A stretch of 64,000 nt of DNA, taken from assembly GCF_030812675.1 (NCBI RefSeq), contig NZ_JAUSTE010000006.1, positions 62,001-126,000 on the forward strand. The letters run 5' to 3'. The notes below the pieces were generated by a model that was given only the letters and a program-made list of their open reading frames with translations, did not search any database and was not told the origin of the DNA. This DNA comes from Sinomonas atrocyanea (GTDB lineage Bacteria; Actinomycetota; Actinomycetes; Actinomycetales; Micrococcaceae). Below, piece by piece: positions 51,549-59,166 of the stretch (position 1 is its first letter; each line of letters starts with the position of its first letter). The position numbers were made by a program, and so were the translations under genes.

Positions 51549-52013
51549 TCACCGGCTCGCCGCGACCACGTGGGCGAGGTTCGCCAGACCCTTCTCGAAG
51601 TCCTTGCCCACCATGCTGTCGAGGTTCATGAGCTTCGCGAACACGCCAGCGATGCCCTTGTTCTCGCCCTTCATCACCCAGGTCACGCGGGTCCCCCCGC
51701 GATCCGGCTCGAACGTGAAGCCGGTGGGATTGACGGCCTTGAACGGCTTGACGAACACGAGGCGCAGCCGGATGCTCCTGGGCTCCTCGGCCTCGAGGAT
51801 CTGCATCGAGCCAGCCCCCGCCCGGCGGTTTCCGCGCCAGGAGTACTGGGCGCCGGTCCCGGCGGCCGGACCGCTGAAGGTCCGTTCCATCGCCGGATCG
51901 AGCGCCTCCCACGGCGACCAGTCCGCCCACTTGTGGAAGTCCACCACATGCGGGTAGACAGCCTCGGGCGGGGCGGGGATGAAGGCGCTGCGGGAGATCG
52001 TGTAGGCGGCCAT
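51549..52013 (-). CDS. SRPBCC family protein
   Basis: This 154-residue protein is a START/Bet v1-like SRPBCC fold of the polyketide-cyclase type. It shows the opening TISRSAFIPAPPEAVYPHVVDFHKWADWSPWEALDPAM, the strand QYSWRGNRRAGAGSMQILEAEEP and the C-terminal helix NLDSMVGKDFEKGLANLAHVV. The deep pocket of this fold binds hydrophobic ligands; none can be named. It converges on the MOSC gene with six bases between the stops. Confidence 0.9.
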   Translation of the reverse strand: MAAYTISRSAFIPAPPEAVYPHVVDFHKWADWSPWEALDPAMERTFSGPAAGTGAQYSWRGNRRAGAGSMQILEAEEPRSIRLRLVFVKPFKAVNPTGFTFEPDRGGTRVTWVMKGENKGIAGVFAKLMNLDSMVGKDFEKGLANLAHVVAASR

Positions 52014-52137
52014 GGGGCCATGCTAGGCGGCACGGCCGCCCTCGCGGCAGAGGCGGGCGCGGTGTTCGGGCGCGCCCCCGCCCGAGGAGAGGGCGCGCAC
52101 ACGCCCGACGAGCGCGGAGGCTGACGGGGCCGGCTAG

Positions 52138-52299
52138 CTAGCGCCTGCCGCTCCGCGAACGGCCGAGGATGTACCCGATGAGCGCCAGGATGAGCAGGAT
52201 GATGCCCACCCAGAGCAGGAAGTTGACCGCCTTCACGAAGCCGCCGACGAACAGCAGGATGATGGCGATGATGCCCACGATCACCAAGAGAGTGTTCAT
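52138..52299 (-). CDS. Small two-helix membrane protein (53 residues)
   Basis: The frame from ATG 52299 to TAG at 52138-52140 encodes 53 residues with two close hydrophobic helices (LLVIVGIIAIILLFVGGFV and FLLWVGIILLILALIGYILG) and a basic end (RSRSGRR). It is like the small hydrophobic proteins often seen in actinobacterial stress regulons. No good ribosome site is visible. It is near a sigma factor gene and other stress proteins. Confidence 0.75.
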   Translation of the reverse strand: MNTLLVIVGIIAIILLFVGGFVKAVNFLLWVGIILLILALIGYILGRSRSGRR

Positions 52300-52513
52300 G
52301 CCGCTCAGTTTCCCGGTTCGCGCAGGATGAAACACGCGGCACCGCGTCGGTAACGCGCGGCTGCGCGGCCACGGGCCGTGCCGGGTGCTGTGGTCCGGTG
52401 AGCTGCCCCGCTGTGTGGGGTCCAGCGCCCGGTGTGGAGCCTCCGGCAAGTCCCGGGTGCGACCGTGGGGCAAGCGTCGGTTGTTGTCAGGCCGTTCTCG
52501 GGTTGGTCGGGTG

Positions 52514-53341
52514 TCAGGCGGCCATCTTGCGGCGCATGCGGTCCAGGAGCCGGCGCAGCAGGCGCGAGACCTGCATCTGGGACACCCCCAGCTCCGCGGC
52601 GATCTCCGACTGGCTCATCTCCTCCACGAACCGCAGCCGCACCAGCCGCCGCTCCTGCTCGCTCGCCCCCTCCAGCGCGCACGCGACCATCTGCCGCAGC
52701 TCCACCTGCTCGAACCCCGCATCGACCACCGGCACCAGATGCGCCGTCCGCTCCCCCTCCGCATCCGAGGAAGCATCCAGCGGCTCGATCGCCGCCGCCG
52801 TCATCGCCGACTCCACCGACCGAGCCTCCGCGACCTGCTCGGCCGTGGCGCCGGTCGCCTCGGCCAGCTCCGCCAGCGACGGCTCCCGGCCCAGCTCCTG
52901 CACCAGCCGCCCCCGGGCCTCCTTCACCCCCAGCCGCAGCTCCTGCAGCGACCGCGGCGGACGCACCACCCACGACTGGTCCCGCAGGTACCGCTTGATC
53001 GTCCCCGAGATCGTCGGCACCGCGAACTGCACGAACCCGTGCCCGGCACCCTCCCGGTACCGCTGCGCCGCCATCACCAGCCCCAGCCGCGCCACCTGCC
53101 GCAGATCCTCGAAATCATGCCCCGGCACCCGGTGCCGACGCGCCAGCGCATCCGCCAGCCCCAGATGCTCCACCACCAGAGCCCCCGCCCCAGCATCCAC
53201 AGCACCCCCAGCAGAACCGGCAGCGCCAGCAGAAGCGCCGGCGGCAGCACCGCCGTCGGCCTCCACGCCCGGCTCCCCGGCCCGGCCCCCGGCCACGACC
53301 GCCAACCGGCTCTCCCGCTCCATCACAGCTGACTCGCCCAC
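52514..53341 (-). CDS. SigB/SigF/SigG-type RNA polymerase sigma factor
   Basis: This 275-residue protein has sigma-70 regions. Region 2 is ALARRHRVPGHDFEDLRQVARLGLVMAAQRYREGAGHGFVQFAVPTISGTIKRYLRD, region 3 is LQELRLGVKEARGRLVQELGREPSLAELAEATG and region 4 is ALEGASEQERRLVRLRFVEEMSQSEIAAELGVSQMQVSRLLRRLLDRM. The order, and F-A-V-P-T-I-x-G-x-I-K-R-Y in region 2, place it with stress/sporulation sigma factors of the SigB/F/G type. The first 65 residues are Ala/Gly-rich. No anti-sigma factor or anti-anti-sigma gene adjoins it. GTG 53341 follows GGGAGGG. It faces a TetR gene across twin operators. Confidence 0.93.
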   Translation of the reverse strand: MGESAVMERESRLAVVAGGRAGEPGVEADGGAAAGASAGAAGSAGGAVDAGAGALVVEHLGLADALARRHRVPGHDFEDLRQVARLGLVMAAQRYREGAGHGFVQFAVPTISGTIKRYLRDQSWVVRPPRSLQELRLGVKEARGRLVQELGREPSLAELAEATGATAEQVAEARSVESAMTAAAIEPLDASSDAEGERTAHLVPVVDAGFEQVELRQMVACALEGASEQERRLVRLRFVEEMSQSEIAAELGVSQMQVSRLLRRLLDRMRRKMAA

Positions 53342-53413
53342 AGCGACCTACCCTCCCTGCACCGCCAGGCGGTGCCCGGTGTTGATGCCGGCTACCTCGA
53401 AGTCTTCAACGAG

Positions 53414-53427
53414 ACAGACCTGTCTGT
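53414..53427. promoter_or_regulatory. TetR operator copy 1
   Basis: ACAGAC and GTCTGT form a perfect inverted repeat around CT. It covers the likely -35 region of the TetR promoter, 17 bases before TATATA at 53443-53448, and lies 73 bases before the sigma factor start on the other strand. Confidence 0.8.
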
Positions 53428-53453
53428 TCCGTCTACAACGTTTATATAGGTAG

Positions 53454-53467
53454 ACAGACCTGTCTGT
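53454..53467. promoter_or_regulatory. TetR operator copy 2
   Basis: This is identical to copy 1 (ACAGACCTGTCTGT) and begins exactly 40 bases later, at the predicted transcription start and 14 bases before the TetR ATG. The pair flank the TATATA box, so a bound dimer would block the promoter. Confidence 0.8.
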
Positions 53468-53480
53468 CCAGAGTGCTACC

Positions 53481-54224
53481 ATGGACGGCATGAACGGTCG
53501 AGACAACGGCCGGGCCCCCGAGGCCGCGGCACGCAAACCTGCCCGCGAGCGGATCCTGGAGACCGCCTACGGGCTCTTCGCCAAGCGCGGCGTGAGGGAC
53601 GTGGGGATCGACGAGATCATTGCCCGGTCGGGGGTCGCCAAGGCGACGTTCTACCGGCACTTCCCCTCGAAGGAAGCGCTCGTCCTCGCGTACATGGAGC
53701 GCTGGTACCAAGCGCGCCACGATGCGATCGAGGAGGCCATCGCCCACGCGCACAACCCCGACGACGCCCTGCTCGCCGCATTCACCGTGCTGGACGAGTG
53801 GTTCAGCCGCGGCGCGGCCGAGGTCAACACCTTCCTCCACGTGATGATTGAATTCGGCGCCGAGCACCCCCTCGGTCAGGCCGCCATGGCACATCTGGCG
53901 GCAATCCGCGAGCGCCTCGCCGCCCTCGCCGAGGCCGCGGGGCTCAATGACCCCGAAGGGTTCGCCTGGTCCTTCCACATCCTCACCAAGGGCGCGATGG
54001 TCGCCTCCATCGAAGGGGACCAGCGCGCGGCCCTCCGCGCCCGCAACCTGGCCCGGGTGCTGATCGACCTCCACAGGCCGGACCGCCGCCCGGCCGCCCG
54101 CCCCGTGGTGAAGACGACGGGCAGCGCATCGGCCCAGCACAAGGCCGGAAGCAGGGAACCGGCACCCGTCCGGGAGCTCGGGGAGTCCGCCTCGGTGCGG
54201 AGACTCGACAACGCCCGAGGCTGA
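53481..54224 (+). CDS. TetR family regulator facing sigma factor gene
   Basis: This 247-residue protein has a TetR helix-turn-helix (RERILETAYGLFAKRGVRDVGIDEIIARSGVAKATFYRHFPSKEALVLAYMERW, about residues 16-70), the group that often controls stress or efflux genes. A helical domain follows (ALLAAFTVLDEWFSRGAAEV, GQAAMAHLAAIRERLAALAEAAG), then a basic unstructured tail from about residue 195. ATG 53481 is directly downstream of two identical palindromes, so it almost certainly regulates itself and perhaps the divergent sigma factor. Confidence 0.92.
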   Translation: MDGMNGRDNGRAPEAAARKPARERILETAYGLFAKRGVRDVGIDEIIARSGVAKATFYRHFPSKEALVLAYMERWYQARHDAIEEAIAHAHNPDDALLAAFTVLDEWFSRGAAEVNTFLHVMIEFGAEHPLGQAAMAHLAAIRERLAALAEAAGLNDPEGFAWSFHILTKGAMVASIEGDQRAALRARNLARVLIDLHRPDRRPAARPVVKTTGSASAQHKAGSREPAPVRELGESASVRRLDNARG

Positions 54225-54228
54225 TCCT

Positions 54229-54543
54229 CTACGGCTGACGCGAGTCAGGGGGCACGGGGCCGCCGGGAGGGAAGGGCTCCCCCGGGGCAGGCCGCCCCGG
54301 GGACGGAAGGCCGGGTTCCGGCGCGCCATCCGGGTCGAAGGGCGGGAACGTGTCCGGCCCGGGGTCCGGCGGGATGCTCGGTCCGGGAGGGACGCCCGGC
54401 TCCGGCGGCCGGTGTGGCGGGGCCGGCTCGGGCGGCATCGTCTCGAGTGCGGGGGCGCACGAGGAGAGCACAGAGCTGTCGGCGACCGCGCTGACCTCGA
54501 CGGCACAGACGGTGGAATCGATGGTGGCCTCGATGGTCTTCAT
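54229..54543 (-). CDS. Small Pro/Gly-rich protein
   Basis: From ATG 54543, behind a very strong GGAAGGAGGGAGGG, the frame gives 104 residues. The first 35 (KTIEATIDSTVCAVEVSAVADSSVLSSCAP) look folded and carry two Cys. The rest is Pro/Gly/Asp-rich (PPEPGVPPGPSIPPDPGPD), likely extended. No signal peptide is visible. The strong ribosome site supports a real gene. It converges with the TetR gene with four bases between the stops. Function unknown. Confidence 0.65.
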   Translation of the reverse strand: MKTIEATIDSTVCAVEVSAVADSSVLSSCAPALETMPPEPAPPHRPPEPGVPPGPSIPPDPGPDTFPPFDPDGAPEPGLPSPGRPAPGEPFPPGGPVPPDSRQP

Positions 54544-54736
54544 CCCTCCCTCCTTCCCCGTGCAGCCGCCCTCACACAGTCCGGGTCGGGAGACTTCTCC
54601 ATGAGCCGATGTTTGACCAGCGGGGCCCAGGGGAAACGGGAGGGCATGCGGCTCGGGGGCACTCCCCGCAGCCCGCGGCAAGGACCGGAGGGAAGGGGCA
54701 CTCCAGCCCCCTCTCGCTTCCCAGAAGGAGAAAGCC

Positions 54737-54922
54737 ATGGGTATCGGAGACAAGTTCGAGAACAAGGCCGAAGAGCTCAAGGGCAAGGCCAAGGAAGGCG
54801 CCGGCGAGGCCACGGACAACCCGGACCTCCAGGCCGAGGGCAAGGGCGACCAGGCGAAGGCCGGCGTCAAGCAGGCCGGCGAGCACATCAAGGATGCCGC
54901 CAAGGACATCACCGGCCACTGA
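54737..54922 (+). CDS. CsbD family stress protein
   Basis: This 61-residue hydrophilic protein matches CsbD: GIGDKFENKAEELKGKAKEGAGEATDNPDLQAEGKGDQAKAGVKQAGEHIKDA, lacking hydrophobic core residues. CsbD-like proteins accumulate in general stress under SigB control. AGAAGGAG precedes ATG 54737. About 100 bases upstream, GTTT (54611) and GGGAAA (54631), 16 bases apart, resemble a SigB/F-type promoter, but the -10 match is weak. Confidence 0.92.
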   Translation: MGIGDKFENKAEELKGKAKEGAGEATDNPDLQAEGKGDQAKAGVKQAGEHIKDAAKDITGH

Positions 54923-55013
54923 GGCCCGCCCCACCGCCGAACGGTTCACCTCGCCCGACCGATCCGATGATCGGTCCAGAGAACATCGAGTCCCCCTCAG
55001 AAGGAGCTAATCC

Positions 55014-55274
55014 ATGGGCATCATCGCGTTCCTCATCCTCGGCCTGATCGCCGGGGCGATCGCGAAGGCCATCCTCCCCGGCCGTCAGGGCGGGGGCATC
55101 CTCATCACCATGCTCTTGGGAGTCGTGGGTGCCCTCCTCGGAGGATGGATTGGAAGCGCGATCTTCGGCGTCGGGCTCGCCAACTTCTGGAGCCTGCAGA
55201 CGTGGATCGTCGCGATCATCGGCTCGCTGGTCGTCCTGGGCATCTACGGCGCCATCACGCGCCGCAGGGCTTGA
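55014..55274 (+). CDS. GlsB/YeaQ/YmgE family membrane stress protein
   Basis: This 86-residue protein has three membrane helices with the family's glycine pattern: GIIAFLILGLIAGAIAKAILPGRQGGG, ITMLLGVVGALLGGWIGSAIFG and VAIIGSLVVLGIYGAITRR. GRQGGG between helices 1 and 2 is the hallmark. It starts after CAGAAGGAGCTAATCC, the same leader style as the CsbD gene 91 bases upstream. The two are probably in one general-stress unit with the nearby sigma factor as a candidate regulator. Confidence 0.93.
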   Translation: MGIIAFLILGLIAGAIAKAILPGRQGGGILITMLLGVVGALLGGWIGSAIFGVGLANFWSLQTWIVAIIGSLVVLGIYGAITRRRA

Positions 55275-55410
55275 GGTCCAGTAGCCGACCCTCGACGGCG
55301 GCGGCTCGCCCATCCGGGCGGGCCGCCGCCGTCGTGCGTGCTGGGGCCACAGGACGCGATGAAAACAACATTGGGTGCATATTGGGCAACTTTCGGGCTA
55401 GGATGTGGGC

Positions 55411-56691
55411 GTGACACCCCACGAGACTGAGCTGACCGCAGAGACCCAGACCGCCCTCGAGCGCGCGGACGCCGCGCACCGGCACGAGGCGCTCTTCTCC
55501 GAACGGGCGCACAACATCCGGCAGTCGGCGGTGCGGGACGTCTTCGACATCTCGATCCGCCCGGGCCTCGTCTCCCTCGCGGGCGGATCCCCGAGCCTGA
55601 CGCGCCTCCCGCTCGGCCTCGTCGCCGAGACCGCCCAGCGGGTCATCATGGACCACGGCATGGAGGCGCTGCACTACGGCGGCGGCAAGGGCACCCTCGC
55701 GCTGCGCGAGCTCATCTGCGAGATCATGGCCGAGGAGGGCATCCTCGGCGCCTCGCCCGAGGACGTCGTCGTGACCACGGGGTCGCAGTCCGCGCAGGAC
55801 ATCGCGGCGAAGGTGTTCTGCAACCCGGGAGACGTGGTGCTCGCCGAGGACCCCACCTACGTGGGGGCGCTGAACACCTTCGAGGCCTACCAGGTGCGCG
55901 TCGAGCCGGTCGGGATGGACGAGGACGGGCTCGTGCCCGAGCTCCTCGAGGCGCGCATCGCCGAGCTCGAGGCCGCCGGGGACACCATCAAGCTCCTCTA
56001 CACGATCCCGAGCTTCAACAACCCCTCGGGCATCACCCTGGCCGCCGAGCGGCGCCAGCGGATCGTGGACATCTGCCGCGAGCACAACATCCTGGTCCTC
56101 GAGGACAACCCCTACGGCATGCTCCGCTTCGACGGGCGGCCGCTCGCCCCCCTGCGGGCCGACAACCCCGACGACGTCATCTACTGCGGCTCGTTCTCCA
56201 AGATCTTCTCCCCCGGGGTGCGGCTCGGCTGGGCGCTCGTCCCCAAGCACCTCTACCGGCGCTTCTACCTCGCCGCCGAGGCGGTGGTGCTGTGCCCGTC
56301 CATGCTCAACCAGATGCTCGTCACCGAGTTCTTCCGCAGCTTCGACTGGCGCGCCTACCTCGCCGAATCCCGCGCCGTCTACGCCGAGCGGTGCGCGGCC
56401 ATGCTGCATGCGCTCGGCGAGCACTTCCCGTCCGAGGCGACGTGGACGACGCCGAGCGGCGGCTTCTTCGTCTGGGTGACCCTCCCCGAGGGGGTCGACA
56501 CCTACCCCCTCCTCCACGAGGCGATCGACGCGGGCGTGGTATTCATCCCCGGCGCCGCGTTCACACCGTCGGACGCGCCGAGCAGCAGGCTCCGGCTCGC
56601 GTTCTCCGGCGTGGCACCGGAGCAGATCCGCGAGGGCGTGCGGCGCCTGGCCCCGGTGGTGCGGGCCGCCGTCGAGGCGAGCGCCCCGTAG
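55411..56691 (+). CDS. PLP-dependent aminotransferase, class I/II
   Basis: This protein of about 426 residues is a fold-type I aminotransferase of the 2-aminoadipate/LysN-like group without a MocR DNA-binding domain. FDISIRPGLVSLAGGSPSLTRLPL starts the fold, then TTGSQSAQDIAAKVFCNPGDVV, YTIPSFNNPSGITLAAERRQ and CGSFSKIFSPGVRLGWALVP with the PLP lysine in S-F-S-K. The start is GTG 55411; TAGGAT at 55400-55405 lies six bases upstream, so it is probably leaderless. A second in-frame GTG at 55405 is part of that box. Substrate likely an aromatic or branched amino acid; not certain. Confidence 0.92.
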   Translation: MTPHETELTAETQTALERADAAHRHEALFSERAHNIRQSAVRDVFDISIRPGLVSLAGGSPSLTRLPLGLVAETAQRVIMDHGMEALHYGGGKGTLALRELICEIMAEEGILGASPEDVVVTTGSQSAQDIAAKVFCNPGDVVLAEDPTYVGALNTFEAYQVRVEPVGMDEDGLVPELLEARIAELEAAGDTIKLLYTIPSFNNPSGITLAAERRQRIVDICREHNILVLEDNPYGMLRFDGRPLAPLRADNPDDVIYCGSFSKIFSPGVRLGWALVPKHLYRRFYLAAEAVVLCPSMLNQMLVTEFFRSFDWRAYLAESRAVYAERCAAMLHALGEHFPSEATWTTPSGGFFVWVTLPEGVDTYPLLHEAIDAGVVFIPGAAFTPSDAPSSRLRLAFSGVAPEQIREGVRRLAPVVRAAVEASAP

Positions 56692-56730
56692 CCTGCCCTC
56701 GCCGGGGCTCAGACCGCCGCGGGGAGAGGA

Positions 56731-58296
56731 CTACCCGCCGATCGCGCGGAGGGCGTTCACCTGGCCCTTCCCGTAGAACGAGGTGGCTCCCGCGCCCCCC
56801 TGGCACACCTGGGGAGCGCCGCCGTCGAACGCGGGGAACGCGGCGTAGACCGACATGTCCGCCGGACACGGTGTGGAGTCCGCAGTGTTGGCGATCCTCG
56901 CCGCAACCGCTCCGGGGCTCGTCACGCCCGAGCTCACGATGAGCGCGGCGAGCCCAGCCACATGCGGCGAGGCCATCGAGGTCCCCTGCAGGTAGCAGTA
57001 CGTCGCCCCCGAAGGGTCGACGACCGGGCGCAGGCATCCGCCCATGAGGGCCTTCGGCCACGTCGACAGCACCCGCCCGTTCGGGGCCGCGGCCGTGCGC
57101 TGCAGGATGGAGTCCCCGCCGGGGGCCGCGACGTCGACAACTCCGACGCCGTAGTTCGAGAAGAACGACTTGAGGCCGAGGCTGCCCGTGGCCGAGACCG
57201 TCACGACGCCAGGGACCTCGGCCGGCACGACGGCGCAGGCGTTGGTGATGTCGCGCGTCACGGGCGTGGTGTCATCCGGGCTCGTGGCGTCCTGGGTCGG
57301 ATGGGCGAGGTCGTCGGACTGGTTGTCCGCGGCCGCGACCACCGTGACTCCCTGCTGCTCGGCGTAGCGGATGGCGCGCCGCTCGGCCTCCCAAATGGCC
57401 CTCTCGCCCGGATCGTTCTTGCAGTTGAAGAGCCACGGGTCAGCGAAGTAGCTGTTGTTCGTGACCTGGATGCCATGGTCAGCCGCCCACATGAACGCGC
57501 AGACGATCGCCTCCGGATAGAAGAGGCCCGCCGCGTTGCCGGCCTTGATGCCCGCGAGCTTCACGTTCGGGGCCATGCCCACAATGCCGATGCCGTTCCT
57601 GGCTGCCGCGAGCGTGCCGGCCGTATGGGTCCCGTGGCCGTTGTCGTCCAACCATGCGCTCGGCGCCGTGTTCTCGACGCCGCCCACGCACGAGGTTGAG
57701 CGCGAGAAGTCGACGTTCGGCGCGAGGTCCGGATGCGACCAGTCGAGTCCGGTGTCGATGTCGCCGACCACGACCGATGGGCTGCCGCCGTTGACCGCCC
57801 GCGCCTCGGGAGCATGGATCTGGTCCATGTCCCATTGCAGGGCGGAGAGGCTGTCCGACCCCGGTGCAGGGACCGGAGGAGCAACAGGGCCGGCCGCATC
57901 CCCGGCGGCCTCGGCCTGGAGCGCCACGCCGAACGCCGACGTGCCGGCGGCCGCGTCGACACTCGGGTCCACCGCCCGGAGCCTCGCAGGGAAGTCCGGC
58001 GCCGCCGAGCTCACCACGGCGACGCCGATGGCGCGGTAGTCCTTGACGAGCGTGCCGCCGGCCGATGCAATCGCGCTGAGGGAGGTGCCGGCGGCCTTCC
58101 CTCCGGCGGCGTAGAGCACGAGGTAGTTCTGGCCCCTCTGCGCCTGCTGGGTGGCGGGAGCCGTGGTCGCCGACTGGGCGGCCGCTGAGGCAGGGGAGGT
58201 GCCCGCGGCGAGGGCTGCGGGGACTGCCGCCGCGACCGAGAGCCCTACAGCGAGGCCCGCACAGGCCAGAGACCGTGCGAAGGTACGTGATCGCAT
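56731..58296 (-). CDS. Secreted S8 (subtilisin-like) serine peptidase
   Basis: This 521-residue protein has a Sec signal peptide (SLACAGLAVGLSVAAAVPAALAAG), an inhibitor-like prosegment (about 55-115) and the S8 catalytic domain. Asp is in VVVGDIDTGLDWSHPDL, His in DDNGHGTHTAGTLA and Ser in YLQGTSMASPHVAGLAAL. Asn of the oxyanion hole is in VTNNSYF. Cysteine pairs (CVGG, CKND, CAVV, CLRP/CYLQ, CPADM/CQGG) suggest disulfides in the exported form. There is no membrane anchor or cell-wall sorting signal. It is transcribed alone. Confidence 0.94.
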   Translation of the reverse strand: MRSRTFARSLACAGLAVGLSVAAAVPAALAAGTSPASAAAQSATTAPATQQAQRGQNYLVLYAAGGKAAGTSLSAIASAGGTLVKDYRAIGVAVVSSAAPDFPARLRAVDPSVDAAAGTSAFGVALQAEAAGDAAGPVAPPVPAPGSDSLSALQWDMDQIHAPEARAVNGGSPSVVVGDIDTGLDWSHPDLAPNVDFSRSTSCVGGVENTAPSAWLDDNGHGTHTAGTLAAARNGIGIVGMAPNVKLAGIKAGNAAGLFYPEAIVCAFMWAADHGIQVTNNSYFADPWLFNCKNDPGERAIWEAERRAIRYAEQQGVTVVAAADNQSDDLAHPTQDATSPDDTTPVTRDITNACAVVPAEVPGVVTVSATGSLGLKSFFSNYGVGVVDVAAPGGDSILQRTAAAPNGRVLSTWPKALMGGCLRPVVDPSGATYCYLQGTSMASPHVAGLAALIVSSGVTSPGAVAARIANTADSTPCPADMSVYAAFPAFDGGAPQVCQGGAGATSFYGKGQVNALRAIGG

Positions 58297-58435
58297 CGTG
58301 TGCCTTTCGTCCCGCTGGAACGCCTGGGTGCGGGCGACGCTTCAGCCTGAACCTCCGCGACGAAGACTAGCGACGGGAGCTTCCGCAAGGGAAGAGTCCG
58401 CTGCCACTAGCGCACGTTATGCAGTCATGCCCCCG

Positions 58436-59137
58436 TCATGTCCGTTCATAGACCCACGGCAGGCGTGAGATCGTGAGCCGGTGGCGCCCGCTTCCGGCCG
58501 CCCGGGGGTCCCCGTACTGCGCGTCACCGGCCCAGAGGACCGCCTCGATCCTCCCCTCGCCGTCCACGAGCTGGTAGCTCGCGAACCGTGCCGCTGGCCG
58601 CGGCACACCCCCCAGGGCATCCTCGACCGAGCCGGCCCGGGCCAGGCCGTGCAGCGTGAGCCACGTCGGCGGGAACAGCACCATCTCCCCCGCCGCGTGC
58701 CGCTCGAGGGCCACGGCCGGCCGGAGCCACGCGGAGTCCACGTGCTCGTCGGCACTCAGCAGCATCTCCCCGCCCGGGTCGCGGGCGAGGAAGAACCATG
58801 TGGTGAGCCTCTTGGGCGCGCGGGCCGGCGGCACCCACCGGGAGAGCTCCACGAGGTGCGACTCCGCCAGGACCAGCCCGGTCTCCTCCCGGGTCTCCCG
58901 TACCGCGGCCCGACGTACGGCGGCCGGCGCGGCCGTGGAGGGGTCGTCGTCGTGCGCGGAGGGCTCCTCGGGATCGTCCGGGCGGGAATCCTCCGGGTCG
59001 ACGCGGCCGCCGGGGAACGCCCAGGCGCCGCCGAAGGATCCGGCCACCGGCCTCTCGAGGAGCAGCACCTCCAGCCCCGCGTCCGCATCCCGCACCACGA
59101 CGACGGTGGCCGCGCGCCCCACGATCGGTGAATCCAT
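58436..59137 (-). CDS. Nudix hydrolase with insertion in the Nudix box
   Basis: This 233-residue protein starts SPIVGRAATVVVVRDADAGLEVLLLERP, then WAFPGGRVDPEDSRPD. The Nudix box G-x5-E-x7-R-E-x-x-E-E-x-G is split: GGRVDPED is followed by about 25 acidic and polar residues before AAVRETREETGLVL. Long insertions of this kind occur in NUDT19-like acyl-CoA or nucleotide diphosphatases. The helical C-terminal domain (WLTLHGLARAGSVEDALGG) also fits that group. The ATG at 59137 follows TACAGT by six bases (leaderless) and diverges from the multicopper oxidase. Confidence 0.9.
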   Translation of the reverse strand: MDSPIVGRAATVVVVRDADAGLEVLLLERPVAGSFGGAWAFPGGRVDPEDSRPDDPEEPSAHDDDPSTAAPAAVRRAAVRETREETGLVLAESHLVELSRWVPPARAPKRLTTWFFLARDPGGEMLLSADEHVDSAWLRPAVALERHAAGEMVLFPPTWLTLHGLARAGSVEDALGGVPRPAARFASYQLVDGEGRIEAVLWAGDAQYGDPRAAGSGRHRLTISRLPWVYERT

Positions 59138-59143
59138 ACCGCC

Positions 59144-59159
59144 ACTGTAGGCCTACGCT
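59144..59159. promoter_or_regulatory. Back-to-back leaderless promoters, Nudix versus multicopper oxidase
   Basis: Only 29 bases separate two divergent starts. TACGCT (59154-59159, plus strand) lies seven bases before GTG 59167, and TACAGT (59149-59144, minus strand) six bases before ATG 59137. The two -10 boxes are four bases apart, around the palindrome TAGGCCTA, so polymerase cannot occupy both. Confidence 0.65.
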
Positions 59160-59166
59160 GGAAGAC

